52,848 nucleotides of DNA from Planctomycetota bacterium (lineage in GTDB: Bacteria > Planctomycetota > UBA1135 > UBA2386). The DNA is taken from positions 1 to 52,848 of the forward strand of contig JADLFX010000023.1 in assembly GCA_020849665.1 (NCBI GenBank), in the 5' to 3' direction. The notes beneath the pieces were generated by a model. The model was not told the origin of the DNA, did not search any database, and worked only from the letters and a program-made list of their open reading frames with translations. Below are positions 17,300-25,751 of the stretch, piece by piece. Within the stretch, counting starts at the first letter, position 1; each line of letters opens with the position of its first letter. The translations under genes and the position numbers were made by a program.

Positions 17300-19627
17300 A
17301 TGACCACCGAAGCGCCCCTGCCCCAGGGCTTCGCCCGCGACCCGGTCTGCGGCATGCAGGTCGACGAGGCGAGCACGCCGTTCTCGTGCCGCCACGGCGG
17401 GCGCGAGTGGTTCTTCTGCGGCGCGGCGTGCCGGGAGCGCTTCCTGGCGCGACCCTCGGAGTACACCGGCCCGCGCCAGCCGGCACCACCGCAGGATCCG
17501 CACGCGACCTACACGTGCCCCATGCACCCTGAGGTCGTGCAGCAGGGCCCGGGCGCATGCCCGAGGTGCGGCATGGCCCTGGAGCCGGCGCTGCCGAGCC
17601 TCGCGGTGGCGGAGGATCCGGAGCTGTCCCTGATGACCCGGCGCCTGTGGGTGTCGCTGCCGCTGGCCGCGGCCACCGCCGGCATCGCCATGGCGGGCAT
17701 GGCGCGCGCGCATCCATGGGCGTGGAGCGGCGCGGCGCAGCTCTGCCTCGCCACCCCCGTGGTGCTGTGGGGTGGTGCACCGATCTTCGCGCGCGCCGCC
17801 GCCTCGCTGCGCCACCGCTCGCCCAACATGTTCACGCTGCTCGGGCTGGGCATCGGCGTGGCATGGTTGCACGGCGCGCTCGCCGTGCTGGCGCCGGGGA
17901 TCTTCCCCGCGTCGTTCCGCGGACACGACGGCGGGGTCGAACCGTACCTCGAGTCGGCCGCTGCGATCGTCGCCCTGGTGCTCCTCGGCCAGGTCCTCGA
18001 GCTGCGTGCCCGTGCGCGCGCCGGCGGGGCATTGCGCGAGCTCCTCGCGCTCGCCCCCAACCTCGCCCACCGCCTCGACGCAGCCGGCCAGGAGGCAGAC
18101 GTGCCGCTCGCCGGCGTGCAGCCCGGCGACCGCCTGCGCGTCCGTCCGGGGGAGCACATCCCGGTGGACGGCACGGTGCTCGAGGGCGAGAGCCACGTGG
18201 ACGAGTCCATGCTCACCGGCGAACCGATGCCGGTGGCGCGCCGCCCCGGCGACCCGGTACGCAGCGGCACCCTCAACGGCGCCGGCGCGCTCCTGGTAGG
18301 CGCCGAACGCGTGGGCCAGGAGACCCTCCTGGCGCAGATCGTGCGGATGGTGGCCCAGGCCCAGCGCTCGCGCGCCCCGGTCCAGGAACTCGCCGACCGG
18401 GTCGCGGCGTGGTTCGTGCCGGCGGTCGTCTGCGCCGCCGTCCTGACCTTCGCCGCGTGGGCCTGGCTCGGACCCGAGCCGCGCCTCGCGCACGGGCTGC
18501 TCGCCGCGGTGTCGGTGCTGATCATCGCCTGCCCGTGCGCGCTCGGGCTCGCCACGCCGATGGCGGTGATGGTCGGCCTGGGGCGCGGGGCCCGCGCCGG
18601 GGTGCTGGTGCGTGACGCGGCGGCACTGCAGGCACTGCACGGCGTGGACACGCTGGTGTTCGACAAGACCGGCACGCTGACGGAGGGACGACCCGCGGTG
18701 CGGCGCGTCGAGCCATCGCCTGCGTGGCAGGAGGCGGATCTGCTGCGCCTCGCCGCGGCGGTCGAGGAGCGCAGCGAGCATCCCCTGGCCCGCGCCGTGG
18801 TCGCGGCCGCGCGTGCGCGCGGCCTGCGCACCCCGCCGGTGCGCGACTTCCAGAGCCACACGGGCAAGGGGGTGCGTGGTGCGGTGGGACCGTTCGCGGT
18901 CCTCGTCGGGTCCGCCGCGTTCCTGGCCGAGGCCGGCGTCGACGCCGCGGCGCTGGCGGACCGGGCCGAAGCGCTGCGCGGCCAGGGCGCCTCGGTGCTC
19001 TTCGTGGCGGTGGGCGGCGAGGCCGCGGGCCTCCTCGCCGTCGCCGACCCGGTGCGCGAAGACGCCCCTGCGCTGCTGGCGGCCCTGCGCGCCGCCGGCC
19101 TGCGCCTGCTGCTCGCCAGCGGCGATGCCGCGGCGACCGTGGCCGCCGTGGCACGCGATCTCGGGGTCGCGGATGCCCGCTCCGGGCTCTCCCCCGCCGC
19201 CAAGGCCGCGCTCGTGCGGGAGCTGCGCGCCGCCGGTGGGCGCGTGGCGATGGCTGGCGATGGCATCAACGACGCGCCTGCGCTCGCCGCCGCGGACGTC
19301 GGCATCGCCATGGGCACCGGCACCGACGTGGCCATGCAGAGCGCCGGCATCGTCCTGGTGCACGGCGACCTCGGCGCGCTGCTGCGCGCGCGGCGGCTGA
19401 GCGGCGCCGTGCTGCGCAACGTGCGCCAGAACCTCGTGCTGGCGTTCGGCTACAACCTCCTCGCGGTGCCGGTCGCGGCCGGCGCCCTCTACCCGCTGCT
19501 CGGCGTGCTGCTCAGTCCGATGCTGGCCAGCGCGGCGATGACCCTCTCTTCGCTCTCCGTGATCGGCAACGCCCTGCGGCTGCGCGCCGTGGGGCTGTGT
19601 GGCGGAGGTGCCGTCACTTCGGCGTGA
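17300..19627 (+). CDS. copA: Copper-type P1B ATPase with N-terminal YHS and heavy-metal-binding domains
   Basis: 775 residues. Residues 12-55 form a YHS domain (DPVCGM ... [19 protein letters not shown]) and 71-95 a short metal-binding module (YTCPMHPEV ... CPRCGM). The usual ferredoxin-like CxxC domains are absent. Eight membrane helices are expected. The transport motif C-P-C is at 411-413 ([13 protein letters not shown]), the phosphorylation site D455 lies in [13 protein letters not shown] is present in the actuator domain, and the hinge '[29 protein letters not shown]' is intact. CPC with this hinge is characteristic of Cu+/Ag+ exporters; energy comes from ATP, and metal leaves the cytoplasm. 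It ends 14 bp inside the convergent YgiD-like gene. No CueR, CsoR or copper chaperone gene is adjacent, so its regulation cannot be inferred. Confidence 0.93.
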   Translation: MTTEAPLPQGFARDPVCGMQVDEASTPFSCRHGGREWFFCGAACRERFLARPSEYTGPRQPAPPQDPHATYTCPMHPEVVQQGPGACPRCGMALEPALPSLAVAEDPELSLMTRRLWVSLPLAAATAGIAMAGMARAHPWAWSGAAQLCLATPVVLWGGAPIFARAAASLRHRSPNMFTLLGLGIGVAWLHGALAVLAPGIFPASFRGHDGGVEPYLESAAAIVALVLLGQVLELRARARAGGALRELLALAPNLAHRLDAAGQEADVPLAGVQPGDRLRVRPGEHIPVDGTVLEGESHVDESMLTGEPMPVARRPGDPVRSGTLNGAGALLVGAERVGQETLLAQIVRMVAQAQRSRAPVQELADRVAAWFVPAVVCAAVLTFAAWAWLGPEPRLAHGLLAAVSVLIIACPCALGLATPMAVMVGLGRGARAGVLVRDAAALQALHGVDTLVFDKTGTLTEGRPAVRRVEPSPAWQEADLLRLAAAVEERSEHPLARAVVAAARARGLRTPPVRDFQSHTGKGVRGAVGPFAVLVGSAAFLAEAGVDAAALADRAEALRGQGASVLFVAVGGEAAGLLAVADPVREDAPALLAALRAAGLRLLLASGDAAATVAAVARDLGVADARSGLSPAAKAALVRELRAAGGRVAMAGDGINDAPALAAADVGIAMGTGTDVAMQSAGIVLVHGDLGALLRARRLSGAVLRNVRQNLVLAFGYNLLAVPVAAGALYPLLGVLLSPMLASAAMTLSSLSVIGNALRLRAVGLCGGGAVTSA

Positions 19628-20411
19628 ACGCGAACGCGGTCATGCTCAGCACGCCATAGGTGTGGCTGTGGTGGAGGACACGGCCGACGGCGCCCTGCCC
19701 CGCCGCGCCGTAGGCCACGAGCAGCGGCAGGTAGTGCTCCTCGCTCGGGTGGTTGCGCGCCGCGTGCGGAGCCTGCGCGCGGTATCTCAGCAGCGCCTGC
19801 GCGTCGCCCGCCTCGACCGCTGCGGAGAGCCACGCGTCGAACGCGCGCACCCACGCCGGCGGCGCACCGCCGCCTGGATCCAACTCCGCGAGGTTGTGCG
19901 AGGCGCCGCCGCTGCCGAGCACCAGCACCCCCTCCCGTGCCAGCGGCGCGAGCGCACGCCCCACGGCGAGGTGGTGGTCGGTACCGCGCGCGGGCTGGAC
20001 CGAGACCTGCAGCACCGGCACGCCGGCGTCGGGGTAGACCAGGAGCAGGGGCACCCACGCGCCGTGATCGAGGCCGCGCTGCCGCCCTTCGGCCGCGATC
20101 CCGGCGCCGCGCAGCAGGGACACGATCCGCGCGGCCAGCTCGGGAGCACCGCCGGCCGGGTAGCGGAGCCGGTGCAACGCGACGGGGAAGCCGGCGAAGT
20201 CGTGGATGGTCGGCGGCGCGGCCCCGGTCTCGACTTCGACCGCGTGCGTGGTCCAGTGCGCCGACGCCACCACCACGGCCCGCGGACGCGGCAACGCCGC
20301 CCCCAGGCCTTCGAGGAAGGCGCGCGCCGGCTCCTCCCCCGCCACGAGGTCGGGAGCGCCGTGCGAGAGGAATAGCGGAGCGAGGAACTCCGCGAGCGGT
20401 GGCGCGGACAT
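19614..20411 (-). CDS. ygiD: Extradiol ring-cleavage dioxygenase of the DODA/YgiD family
   Basis: 265 residues, the usual family length (LigB-like fold). The metal ligand positions are recognisable: H17 in 'LFLSHGAP', H52 in '[10 protein letters not shown]', a conserved 'LDHGAWVPL' with H116, and H172 in 'GSGGASHNL'; '[11 protein letters not shown]' closes the C-terminus. Members cleave catechols such as 4,5-DOPA with non-haem iron or zinc, in the cytoplasm. The physiological substrate here is unknown. It lies 67 bp downstream of a small lipoprotein gene on the same strand and overlaps the 3' end of the copper ATPase gene by 14 bp, tail to tail. The gene symbol is by family resemblance only. 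Confidence 0.9.
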   Translation of the reverse strand: MSAPPLAEFLAPLFLSHGAPDLVAGEEPARAFLEGLGAALPRPRAVVVASAHWTTHAVEVETGAAPPTIHDFAGFPVALHRLRYPAGGAPELAARIVSLLRGAGIAAEGRQRGLDHGAWVPLLLVYPDAGVPVLQVSVQPARGTDHHLAVGRALAPLAREGVLVLGSGGASHNLAELDPGGGAPPAWVRAFDAWLSAAVEAGDAQALLRYRAQAPHAARNHPSEEHYLPLLVAYGAAGQGAVGRVLHHSHTYGVLSMTAFAFTPK

Positions 20412-20478
20412 GGGCGGATGCCACCCCTACCCGACCACGCTGCCGGCGGGAAGCCGCGGCTCGCCGCCCGCCGGCGGC

Positions 20479-20880
20479 CTAGCGCGCGCGCTCCGGACGC
20501 CGCCACACGGTGCCGCTCACCCGGATCGTGCCGGTCCACGGGAAGAGCGGGGTGCCGAAGAGGTTGATCAACCCGGGCGGGATCCAGTGCACGGTCAGGT
20601 TGGCCACGCCCTGGCCCTGCACCTGGTGCGCCACCTTCGCGACCTCGGCGACGGCCGTGTAGAGATTGGCCTTCAACACGGGGAAGAGGCCGAACGGGTA
20701 GAAGCCGTTGTCCTCCACGACGACGAGCCGCTGGGCGATCGCGTCGGCCGGCACGGGGTCCATGGAGAACTCGAGGCCGTGCACTTCGCGCAGCTTCTGC
20801 ACGTCGACCTGATCGACCGAGGTGCATGCGGTGCCGAGCAGGAGCAGGAGGAGTGCCGCGGAACGAACGAGTGCGCGCAT
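20479..20880 (-). CDS. Small lipoprotein of unknown function
   Basis: 133 residues starting MRALVRSAALLLLLLGTACTS, a clear lipoprotein signal with lipobox G-T-A-C (Cys20). The mature part contains 'LVVVEDNGFYPFGLFPVLKANLYTAVAEVAKVA' and a beta-rich tail 'LTVHWIPPGLINLFGTPLFPWTGTIRVSGTVWR'. The frame runs 32 codons further upstream, but only the ATG at 20880 gives a signal peptide, and AAGG sits about 8 nt before it. It is probably anchored in the inner or outer membrane facing the periplasm. No family was recognised. It lies upstream of the YgiD-like gene and divergent from the large CarboxypepD_reg protein. Confidence 0.75.
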   Translation of the reverse strand: MRALVRSAALLLLLLGTACTSVDQVDVQKLREVHGLEFSMDPVPADAIAQRLVVVEDNGFYPFGLFPVLKANLYTAVAEVAKVAHQVQGQGVANLTVHWIPPGLINLFGTPLFPWTGTIRVSGTVWRRPERAR

Positions 20881-21049
20881 GGAGTCACCTTGGGGACCAT
20901 CTGTGCCCCGGAAACCCATCGGACGCGGCAGCCCCGCACCTGAGGCGGAACTCCGCCCGACCGCGCCGCTCCGCATCGGGCCGCCGCCGCGACTCGACCG
21001 GGGTCGCTAGGATCCCGGTCTCCTTCGGCGCCCCTGCACGCACCACGCC

Positions 21050-23584
21050 ATGCCGAACCCGCGACTCGCCCGGCTCGCCGCGCACTGCGCGCGGTTGGCC
21101 TCGTTCCTCGGAGCGGCCTGCGTCCCGCACGCCGTCCTCGGCGCGCAGGAATCCCCCGCGTCGGCGCCGGACGCGGCGCCCGCGTCGCGGAGCGCGGCCG
21201 CGCACCGGGTCGGGGGACAGGCCACCGACGACCAGGGCAGGCCGCGCGCCGGCGTGCGCCTGCAGTGGTACGCGGAGCCGCCGACGGTGTTCTGGCGGGA
21301 GCCGCGGACGCACACGCTGGTGACCGGCCCGGACGGCAGGTTCACCATCGAAGTGCCGGCCGATCCGTTGGTGCCGCGGATCCTGCGCGTGACCAGCGCG
21401 GAACCGGGCTGGTGGTGCCTCGCCGGGGACGTCCTGCTCGACCCGGTCCGCGGCCCCTCCGGGACCCTGAACGCGATCCTCCACCCGTGCGAGGCGAGGG
21501 TGCGGATCCACGTCGTCGATCCACAGGGCGCCAGCGTGCCGGGGGCCACGGTCGCGCTGGGAGAACTGCGCTTCGCGGACGAGGATGGCGACGGCGTGGT
21601 GGAGCTGCCGTGTCCGGCGCGCGACGTGTTCGCTGCGGACCTGCGCGCCCCGGGGAAGGCTCCGCGCCGCGTTCAGGTGTGCAGCGGGCCGCCCGGCTCG
21701 GTGGCGCAGCCGCGCCATGTACTGCGCGCGGCGTTCCGGATCCGCGGGCGTGTCGTGGATCCCACCGGCACGCCGTTGGCCGGGGCGCGGGTCGCGCACC
21801 GGTTCCAGCGAGAGCTCGACGTGCGCACCGCCGCGGACGGCTCCTTCGACCTGGAAGGCATCGACGGCGAGGAGCGCGGCAACGAGCTGGAGGTGCGCGC
21901 GGAGGGCCGGCAGATCCACCGGCGCGCCGTGCCATCCGGCGCGACGGGCCCGCTGGATCTCGTGCTCCGCCCGGGCGCGACCGTCCACGGATCCGTGCTG
22001 GATCCTCAAGGCAGGCCCCGTGCCGGGGTCCTCGTGAGCGCGCGGCCCGGCGAGTTCGGCGCGCCGGAGGCCGAGACCTTCAGCGACGCGCAGGGACGCT
22101 TCGTGCTCCGCGGCACGAGCTCGGGCCAGTTGCGCCTGCTGGCCGAGACGCCGGGGCTCACGTCCGCGACTCTGGACGTGCAGGTCGTGCCGGGCCTCGC
22201 GGGGGAGGTGCGCCTGCAGCTCCTGGCGCCGACGCGGATCGAGGGCCGGGTCGTGGGCACCGACGGAACGCCGGTGCCCGGCGCCGGCGTGCTCCTGCAC
22301 GAACGCACCGGGCTCGCGGCGGAGCCGCTGCTCGCCACGACCGACCGCGAGGGGCGCTTCCACTTTGCGGCAGCGTCGCGGCTCGGCTCGCTGCTGGTGG
22401 TGCAGGCCCCCGGCCGCGCGGTGCTCGGGTTCGAGCCGGCGGATCTGCCCGAGCTGCGCCTGCCGCCGCGGACCTGCGTCGCCTTCACCGTGCTCGACCC
22501 GGACGGCAAGCCGTGCACCGAGCCACTCCGCATCGACCTGGGAGGAGAGCGGCCGGGCCATCACCGCCCCGAGGAGACCGTGGCGACGGCAGATGGGGTG
22601 GTGTGGCTGCCCCAGCACGGGAAGGAGTCCCGCGCGGCGATCCACGTGACCGCGCGCGGCGCGCGTGGCATCGCGCTCGGGACGGCCCGGCCCGGCACGC
22701 AGCCCGACCCCGGGGCCTGCGTGCTCCGTCTGGAGACCCGGCGCACGGTTCGCGGCACCGTGGCCGATGCCGCGACCGGAACGCCCGTCGCGGGGGCACG
22801 CGTCGGCGTGCTGCCGGTGCGCACCCGGGGGATCCTCACGCATCTGCAGCCGCCAGACGTGCGCACGGACCGCGAAGGACGCTTCGCCGTCGCCGGTCTG
22901 GACGCGGGACCGTGGTACGTACGCGCAGCGGCGGACGGATCGGCTCCGCAGCGCGTGCGCGTGGCCGTGGGGGAGGCCCGCGATCCCGAGCCTGTGCGCG
23001 TCCTCCTGGAACCGGAGGTGCGGCTCGTGGGCACGGTGGCGGCGCCGGCGAGCTTCGGCACCGACGTGCTGGCCGTGCAGGTGTCGCGCTATGGCGGACG
23101 GAACGAGGAGGAGGCCGTGCGCGTGACGCCGGACGCGACCGGCGCATTCGACGTGGGAGGCCAGGTCCGGGGCGACCTCGAGGTCCGGCTCCTGGCCGGG
23201 ACCGAGGCGCCATGGACGGCCCTCGCCCTGTGGCTGCGGGCCGATCGCGCCGGCGTGCACGCCGTGGAGTTGGCGCCGCCGCGTGGGCTCGGGGTCGTGG
23301 AAGGGACCCTGGTCGGCGATCCGCCTCCCGGGGAGTTGGTGATCGTGACCGCGGTGCCCCTCCGGCTGCCGTCGAAGGATGCCATCGCGGGCGTTCCGCA
23401 CCTGCTCGAGGTCGCGGTTCCGGTGCGCGGGGGCCGCTTCCGCATCGAGGGCCTCGCCCCCGGCAACTACCGCTGCACCGCGCGCATCGCTGGCTCGCTC
23501 GCGCGCGGCGACCGTGTCACCGTGGAAGTGCCGGAGGGGGCCAGCCGGCCGGCCACCGTGGAGTTGGCCGCGCCCCGCTACTAG
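21050..23584 (+). CDS. Exported protein with multiple carboxypeptidase-regulatory-like beta-sandwich repeats
   Basis: 844 residues. An N-terminal signal-like segment (RLASFLGAACVPHAVLGA, about 16-32) leads into a series of CarboxypepD_reg or prealbumin-like modules. They are recognisable by the recurring 'GxVxDxxGxPxxGAxVxxxxxx...TDxxGrFxxxgL' pattern: '[19 protein letters not shown]', 'RGRVVDPTGTPLAGARVAH', 'GSVLDPQGRPRAGVLVSA', 'EGRVVGTDGTPVPGAGVLL' and 'RGTVADAATGTPVAGARVG', with 'DREGRFHF' and 'DREGRFAVAGL' strands. At least six to seven modules seem present. There is no transmembrane helix at the C-terminus and no catalytic motif. It is probably a periplasmic or cell-surface structural protein. 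It is divergent from the small lipoprotein gene and convergent with the GT2 gene. No Shine-Dalgarno is visible before ATG 21050; GGGTCGCTAGGAT with a TAGGAT box lies about 40 nt upstream. Confidence 0.82.
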   Translation: MPNPRLARLAAHCARLASFLGAACVPHAVLGAQESPASAPDAAPASRSAAAHRVGGQATDDQGRPRAGVRLQWYAEPPTVFWREPRTHTLVTGPDGRFTIEVPADPLVPRILRVTSAEPGWWCLAGDVLLDPVRGPSGTLNAILHPCEARVRIHVVDPQGASVPGATVALGELRFADEDGDGVVELPCPARDVFAADLRAPGKAPRRVQVCSGPPGSVAQPRHVLRAAFRIRGRVVDPTGTPLAGARVAHRFQRELDVRTAADGSFDLEGIDGEERGNELEVRAEGRQIHRRAVPSGATGPLDLVLRPGATVHGSVLDPQGRPRAGVLVSARPGEFGAPEAETFSDAQGRFVLRGTSSGQLRLLAETPGLTSATLDVQVVPGLAGEVRLQLLAPTRIEGRVVGTDGTPVPGAGVLLHERTGLAAEPLLATTDREGRFHFAAASRLGSLLVVQAPGRAVLGFEPADLPELRLPPRTCVAFTVLDPDGKPCTEPLRIDLGGERPGHHRPEETVATADGVVWLPQHGKESRAAIHVTARGARGIALGTARPGTQPDPGACVLRLETRRTVRGTVADAATGTPVAGARVGVLPVRTRGILTHLQPPDVRTDREGRFAVAGLDAGPWYVRAAADGSAPQRVRVAVGEARDPEPVRVLLEPEVRLVGTVAAPASFGTDVLAVQVSRYGGRNEEEAVRVTPDATGAFDVGGQVRGDLEVRLLAGTEAPWTALALWLRADRAGVHAVELAPPRGLGVVEGTLVGDPPPGELVIVTAVPLRLPSKDAIAGVPHLLEVAVPVRGGRFRIEGLAPGNYRCTARIAGSLARGDRVTVEVPEGASRPATVELAAPRY

Positions 23585-23654
23585 CCCCCGGCCGCCACCC
23601 GGAGGACGCGATCCGCCGCGAGGACGGAGCCCGCGCGCGGAGGCCGCGCCGGTT

Positions 23655-23696
23655 GTTCCCCTGGCGTAACACGACCGTCGAGATTGCTCAGAGTCG
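23655..23696 (-). repeat. Repeat element copy A, containing the GT2 stop codon
   Basis: Read on the minus strand, a 22-nt block beginning CGACTCTGAGCAATC (23696-23675) is identical to a block at 40082-40103 on the plus strand. After four differing bases both continue with GTTACGC, and both have a 16-nt GTT...AAC stretch; here it is GTTACGCCAGGGGAAC, a degenerate hairpin. The TGA inside the block is the stop of the GT2 gene (23688-23690). It lies in a gap between convergent genes. Confidence 0.85.
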
Positions 23697-24461
23697 TTTC
23701 CGGAACATCGGGTGGCGGTAGAGGCCGAGCTTGCCGAGGAGGAAGAGGAGGACGGTCCAGACGGTGAGGAGGCCGTAGCGCATGCTGCGCTTGAAGTTGA
23801 TCGAGGAGGCCTCGTGGAAGTAGCGGCAGGGGACCGGAACGTCGCTGATGCGGAAGCCGAGGAACGCGGCCTGGGCCAGGAACTGGCTGTCGAACACGAA
23901 ATCGTCGGAGTTGGCCTCGAAGGGCACGGCCTCCAGGACCTCGCGCACGTAGGCCCGCATGCCCGAGTGGAAGTCGCCGAGGTTCTGGGCCATGAACACG
24001 TTCTCGAAGATCGTCAGGAAGCGGTTGGCGAAGTACTTCCACACCGGCATGCCGCAGCGCAGGGCGTCCTGGCGGTTGCGGATGCGGTTGCCGGTGACGA
24101 CGTCGGCGATGTTGAGCCGCAGGATCTCCACCATCGCGGGGATCACGCGCGGGTCGTACTGGTAGTCGGGGTGCAGCATCACCACCACGTCCGCGCCCAT
24201 CTCCAGCGCAGCGCGGTAGCAGGTCTTCTGGTTGCCGCCGTAGCCGGTGTTGCGGTCGTGGGCGATGGTGCGGATGCCCAGCCGCTGCGCCGCCTGCAGC
24301 GTGTCGTCGGGACTCTTGTCGTCGACGAGCAGGAGCTCCACCGGCGGATCCCTGGGGATCGCGCGCACCGTCGCCTCCAGGGTCTTCGCGGCCCGATACG
24401 CGGGCAGCACCACCACCACCTTGCGGATCGTGCGTGGCGCCGGCTCGCGCACCAGGGTCAT
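23688..24461 (-). CDS. Family 2 glycosyltransferase (dolichol-phosphate-mannose-synthase-like)
   Basis: 257 residues. The GT-A fold is clear: 'VVVVLPAYRAAKTLEATVRAIP' (about 14-35), 'ELLLVDDKSPDDT' (nucleotide-binding V-D-D), 'IRTIAHDRNTGYGGNQKTCYRAALEMGADVVVMLHPDYQYDP' (about 65-107; the H-P-D takes the DxD position), and later 'GMRAYVREVLEAVPFEANSDDFVFDSQFLAQA'. A single hydrophobic stretch near the C-terminus (LLTVWTVLLFLLGKLGLY, about 232-249) should tether it to the membrane. It likely transfers a sugar to a polyprenyl-phosphate or glycolipid acceptor. The ATG at 24461 is 17 bp after the dus stop, so the two are one transcription unit. The final codons (R-L-stop) lie inside a repeat element also found at 40082. 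Confidence 0.9.
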   Translation of the reverse strand: MTLVREPAPRTIRKVVVVLPAYRAAKTLEATVRAIPRDPPVELLLVDDKSPDDTLQAAQRLGIRTIAHDRNTGYGGNQKTCYRAALEMGADVVVMLHPDYQYDPRVIPAMVEILRLNIADVVTGNRIRNRQDALRCGMPVWKYFANRFLTIFENVFMAQNLGDFHSGMRAYVREVLEAVPFEANSDDFVFDSQFLAQAAFLGFRISDVPVPCRYFHEASSINFKRSMRYGLLTVWTVLLFLLGKLGLYRHPMFRKRL

Positions 24462-24478
24462 CTGCTCGACGTCGAGGC

Positions 24479-25573
24479 TCAAGCCACGGACTCCAGGTTC
24501 GGGTCGGATGCGCCGTCCGCGCATGTGGTCGCGGCGCCCTCGCGGAGCAGGGCCTCGTCGGCCTCGGTCCAGGGGCGCGGCGCCGGCCAGGCCGCGCCGC
24601 TGGCGTAGCAGCGCGCCAGGACCGCGTCGGACTCGGCCAGGGTGCGGGCCCGGACGAACGCGTCGCGCACCAGGAGCGGCTCGGGATGCAGGCGCGCCGC
24701 CTTGATCCGGTGCGCCCGCAGCGCCCCCGCGGCGCGCGCCTCGCCGTACCAGGCCACGGCCGCGTCGCGATGCAGCTCCAGCGCCGCGCGCTGCTCGGCC
24801 ACGGTGGGGAACATCGGCGTGCGTCCGGCCAGCAGCTCCCGGACCTGGGCGAACACGAACGGGTTGCCGATGCAGCCGCGGGCGACCGTCACCCCATCCA
24901 CGCCGGTGTCGCGCAGCAGGCGCGCCACGGCATGCGGGCCGAAGAGGTCGCCGCTGCCGAGGACGGTGCGGTCGCCGACGTGGCGCTTGACCCTGGCCAG
25001 GAACCCGGCCCGGCTCGCGCCCGCGTACTTCTGGCGCACCGTGCGCCCGTGCACGGTGACCGCCGCCACGCCGCGCGCGAACGACCCGTCCAGGATGGTG
25101 AAGAAGTCGCGTTCGGCCGCGGCGGAGTCGTCGAGGCCACGCCGCATCTTGACCGTGACCGGCACGTCCCCGGCCACCGCCTGCAGCACGCGCTCCACGA
25201 TCTCCAGGGCGCGCACCGGCTCGGCCAGCAGCCAGCCGCCACGCCCGCGGCCGAGCACCTTCGCCACTGGGCATCCGAAGTTCAGGTCCACGACGTCGTA
25301 GCCCGCGTCCACCATCGCGCGCGCGGCCGCGCCGAAGGTCTCCGGCACGGAGCCGAGCAGCTGGCCGCCGACCGGGTGGTCGTCGGCAGGGAGGTCCAGG
25401 ACCTCGCGGCTCGACCGCCCGCGCCGCAGGACCAGCTCGTCGAGCACCACCTCGTGGAGGCAGAACGGCGCGCCGGGGGCGCGCGCCACACGGCGCATGG
25501 GCAGGTCGCTGTACCCGCTCAGCGCCGCCTGCACCGCGGGCAGGGACAGGGCGATCGATCCGATCCGCAGCAT
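24479..25573 (-). CDS. dus: tRNA-dihydrouridine synthase
   Basis: 364 residues from ATG 25573 (MLRIGSIALSLPAVQAALSGYSDLPMRRV, the standard Dus beginning); an in-frame ATG at 25594 would add seven residues. The catalytic Cys is C101 in 'VVDLNFGCPVAKVLGRGRGGWLL', and FMN-binding motifs follow: 'VTVKMRRGLDD', 'VTVHGRTVRQKYAGAS', 'VLGSGDLFGP' and 'GVTVARGCIGNPFVF'. It reduces uridine to dihydrouridine in tRNA loops using FMN and NADPH, in the cytoplasm. The subgroup (DusA, B or C) is not assigned. It is the first gene of a two-gene unit with the GT2 gene and divergent from the trehalose gene. Confidence 0.93.
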   Translation of the reverse strand: MLRIGSIALSLPAVQAALSGYSDLPMRRVARAPGAPFCLHEVVLDELVLRRGRSSREVLDLPADDHPVGGQLLGSVPETFGAAARAMVDAGYDVVDLNFGCPVAKVLGRGRGGWLLAEPVRALEIVERVLQAVAGDVPVTVKMRRGLDDSAAAERDFFTILDGSFARGVAAVTVHGRTVRQKYAGASRAGFLARVKRHVGDRTVLGSGDLFGPHAVARLLRDTGVDGVTVARGCIGNPFVFAQVRELLAGRTPMFPTVAEQRAALELHRDAAVAWYGEARAAGALRAHRIKAARLHPEPLLVRDAFVRARTLAESDAVLARCYASGAAWPAPRPWTEADEALLREGAATTCADGASDPNLESVA

Positions 25574-25701
25574 GGCAGGCCGTGAGTGTTGCATGCGGGG
25601 GCACCGCGCGGAACGCCGGAGTGGCGCGATCCGGAGCCGGGGCCCGGCGCGCGGCGGTCCGTGCGCGCGAGAGAAACCTCGCGGAACTCCCCCGGCGCGG
25701 G

Positions 25702-25730
25702 TTGGGCATGCCGCGGCTGCCAGCCATACT
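25702..25730 (+). promoter_or_regulatory. candidate sigma-70 promoter of the trehalose gene
   Basis: TTGGGC (25702-25707) and CATACT (25725-25730) are separated by 17 bp, the optimal spacing, and each matches the consensus hexamers at about four positions. Transcription would start around 25737, leaving a leader of about 15 nt before the ATG at 25752. Seen by eye only. Confidence 0.4.
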
Positions 25731-25751
25731 GGACCGCTCCGCCGAACGCGC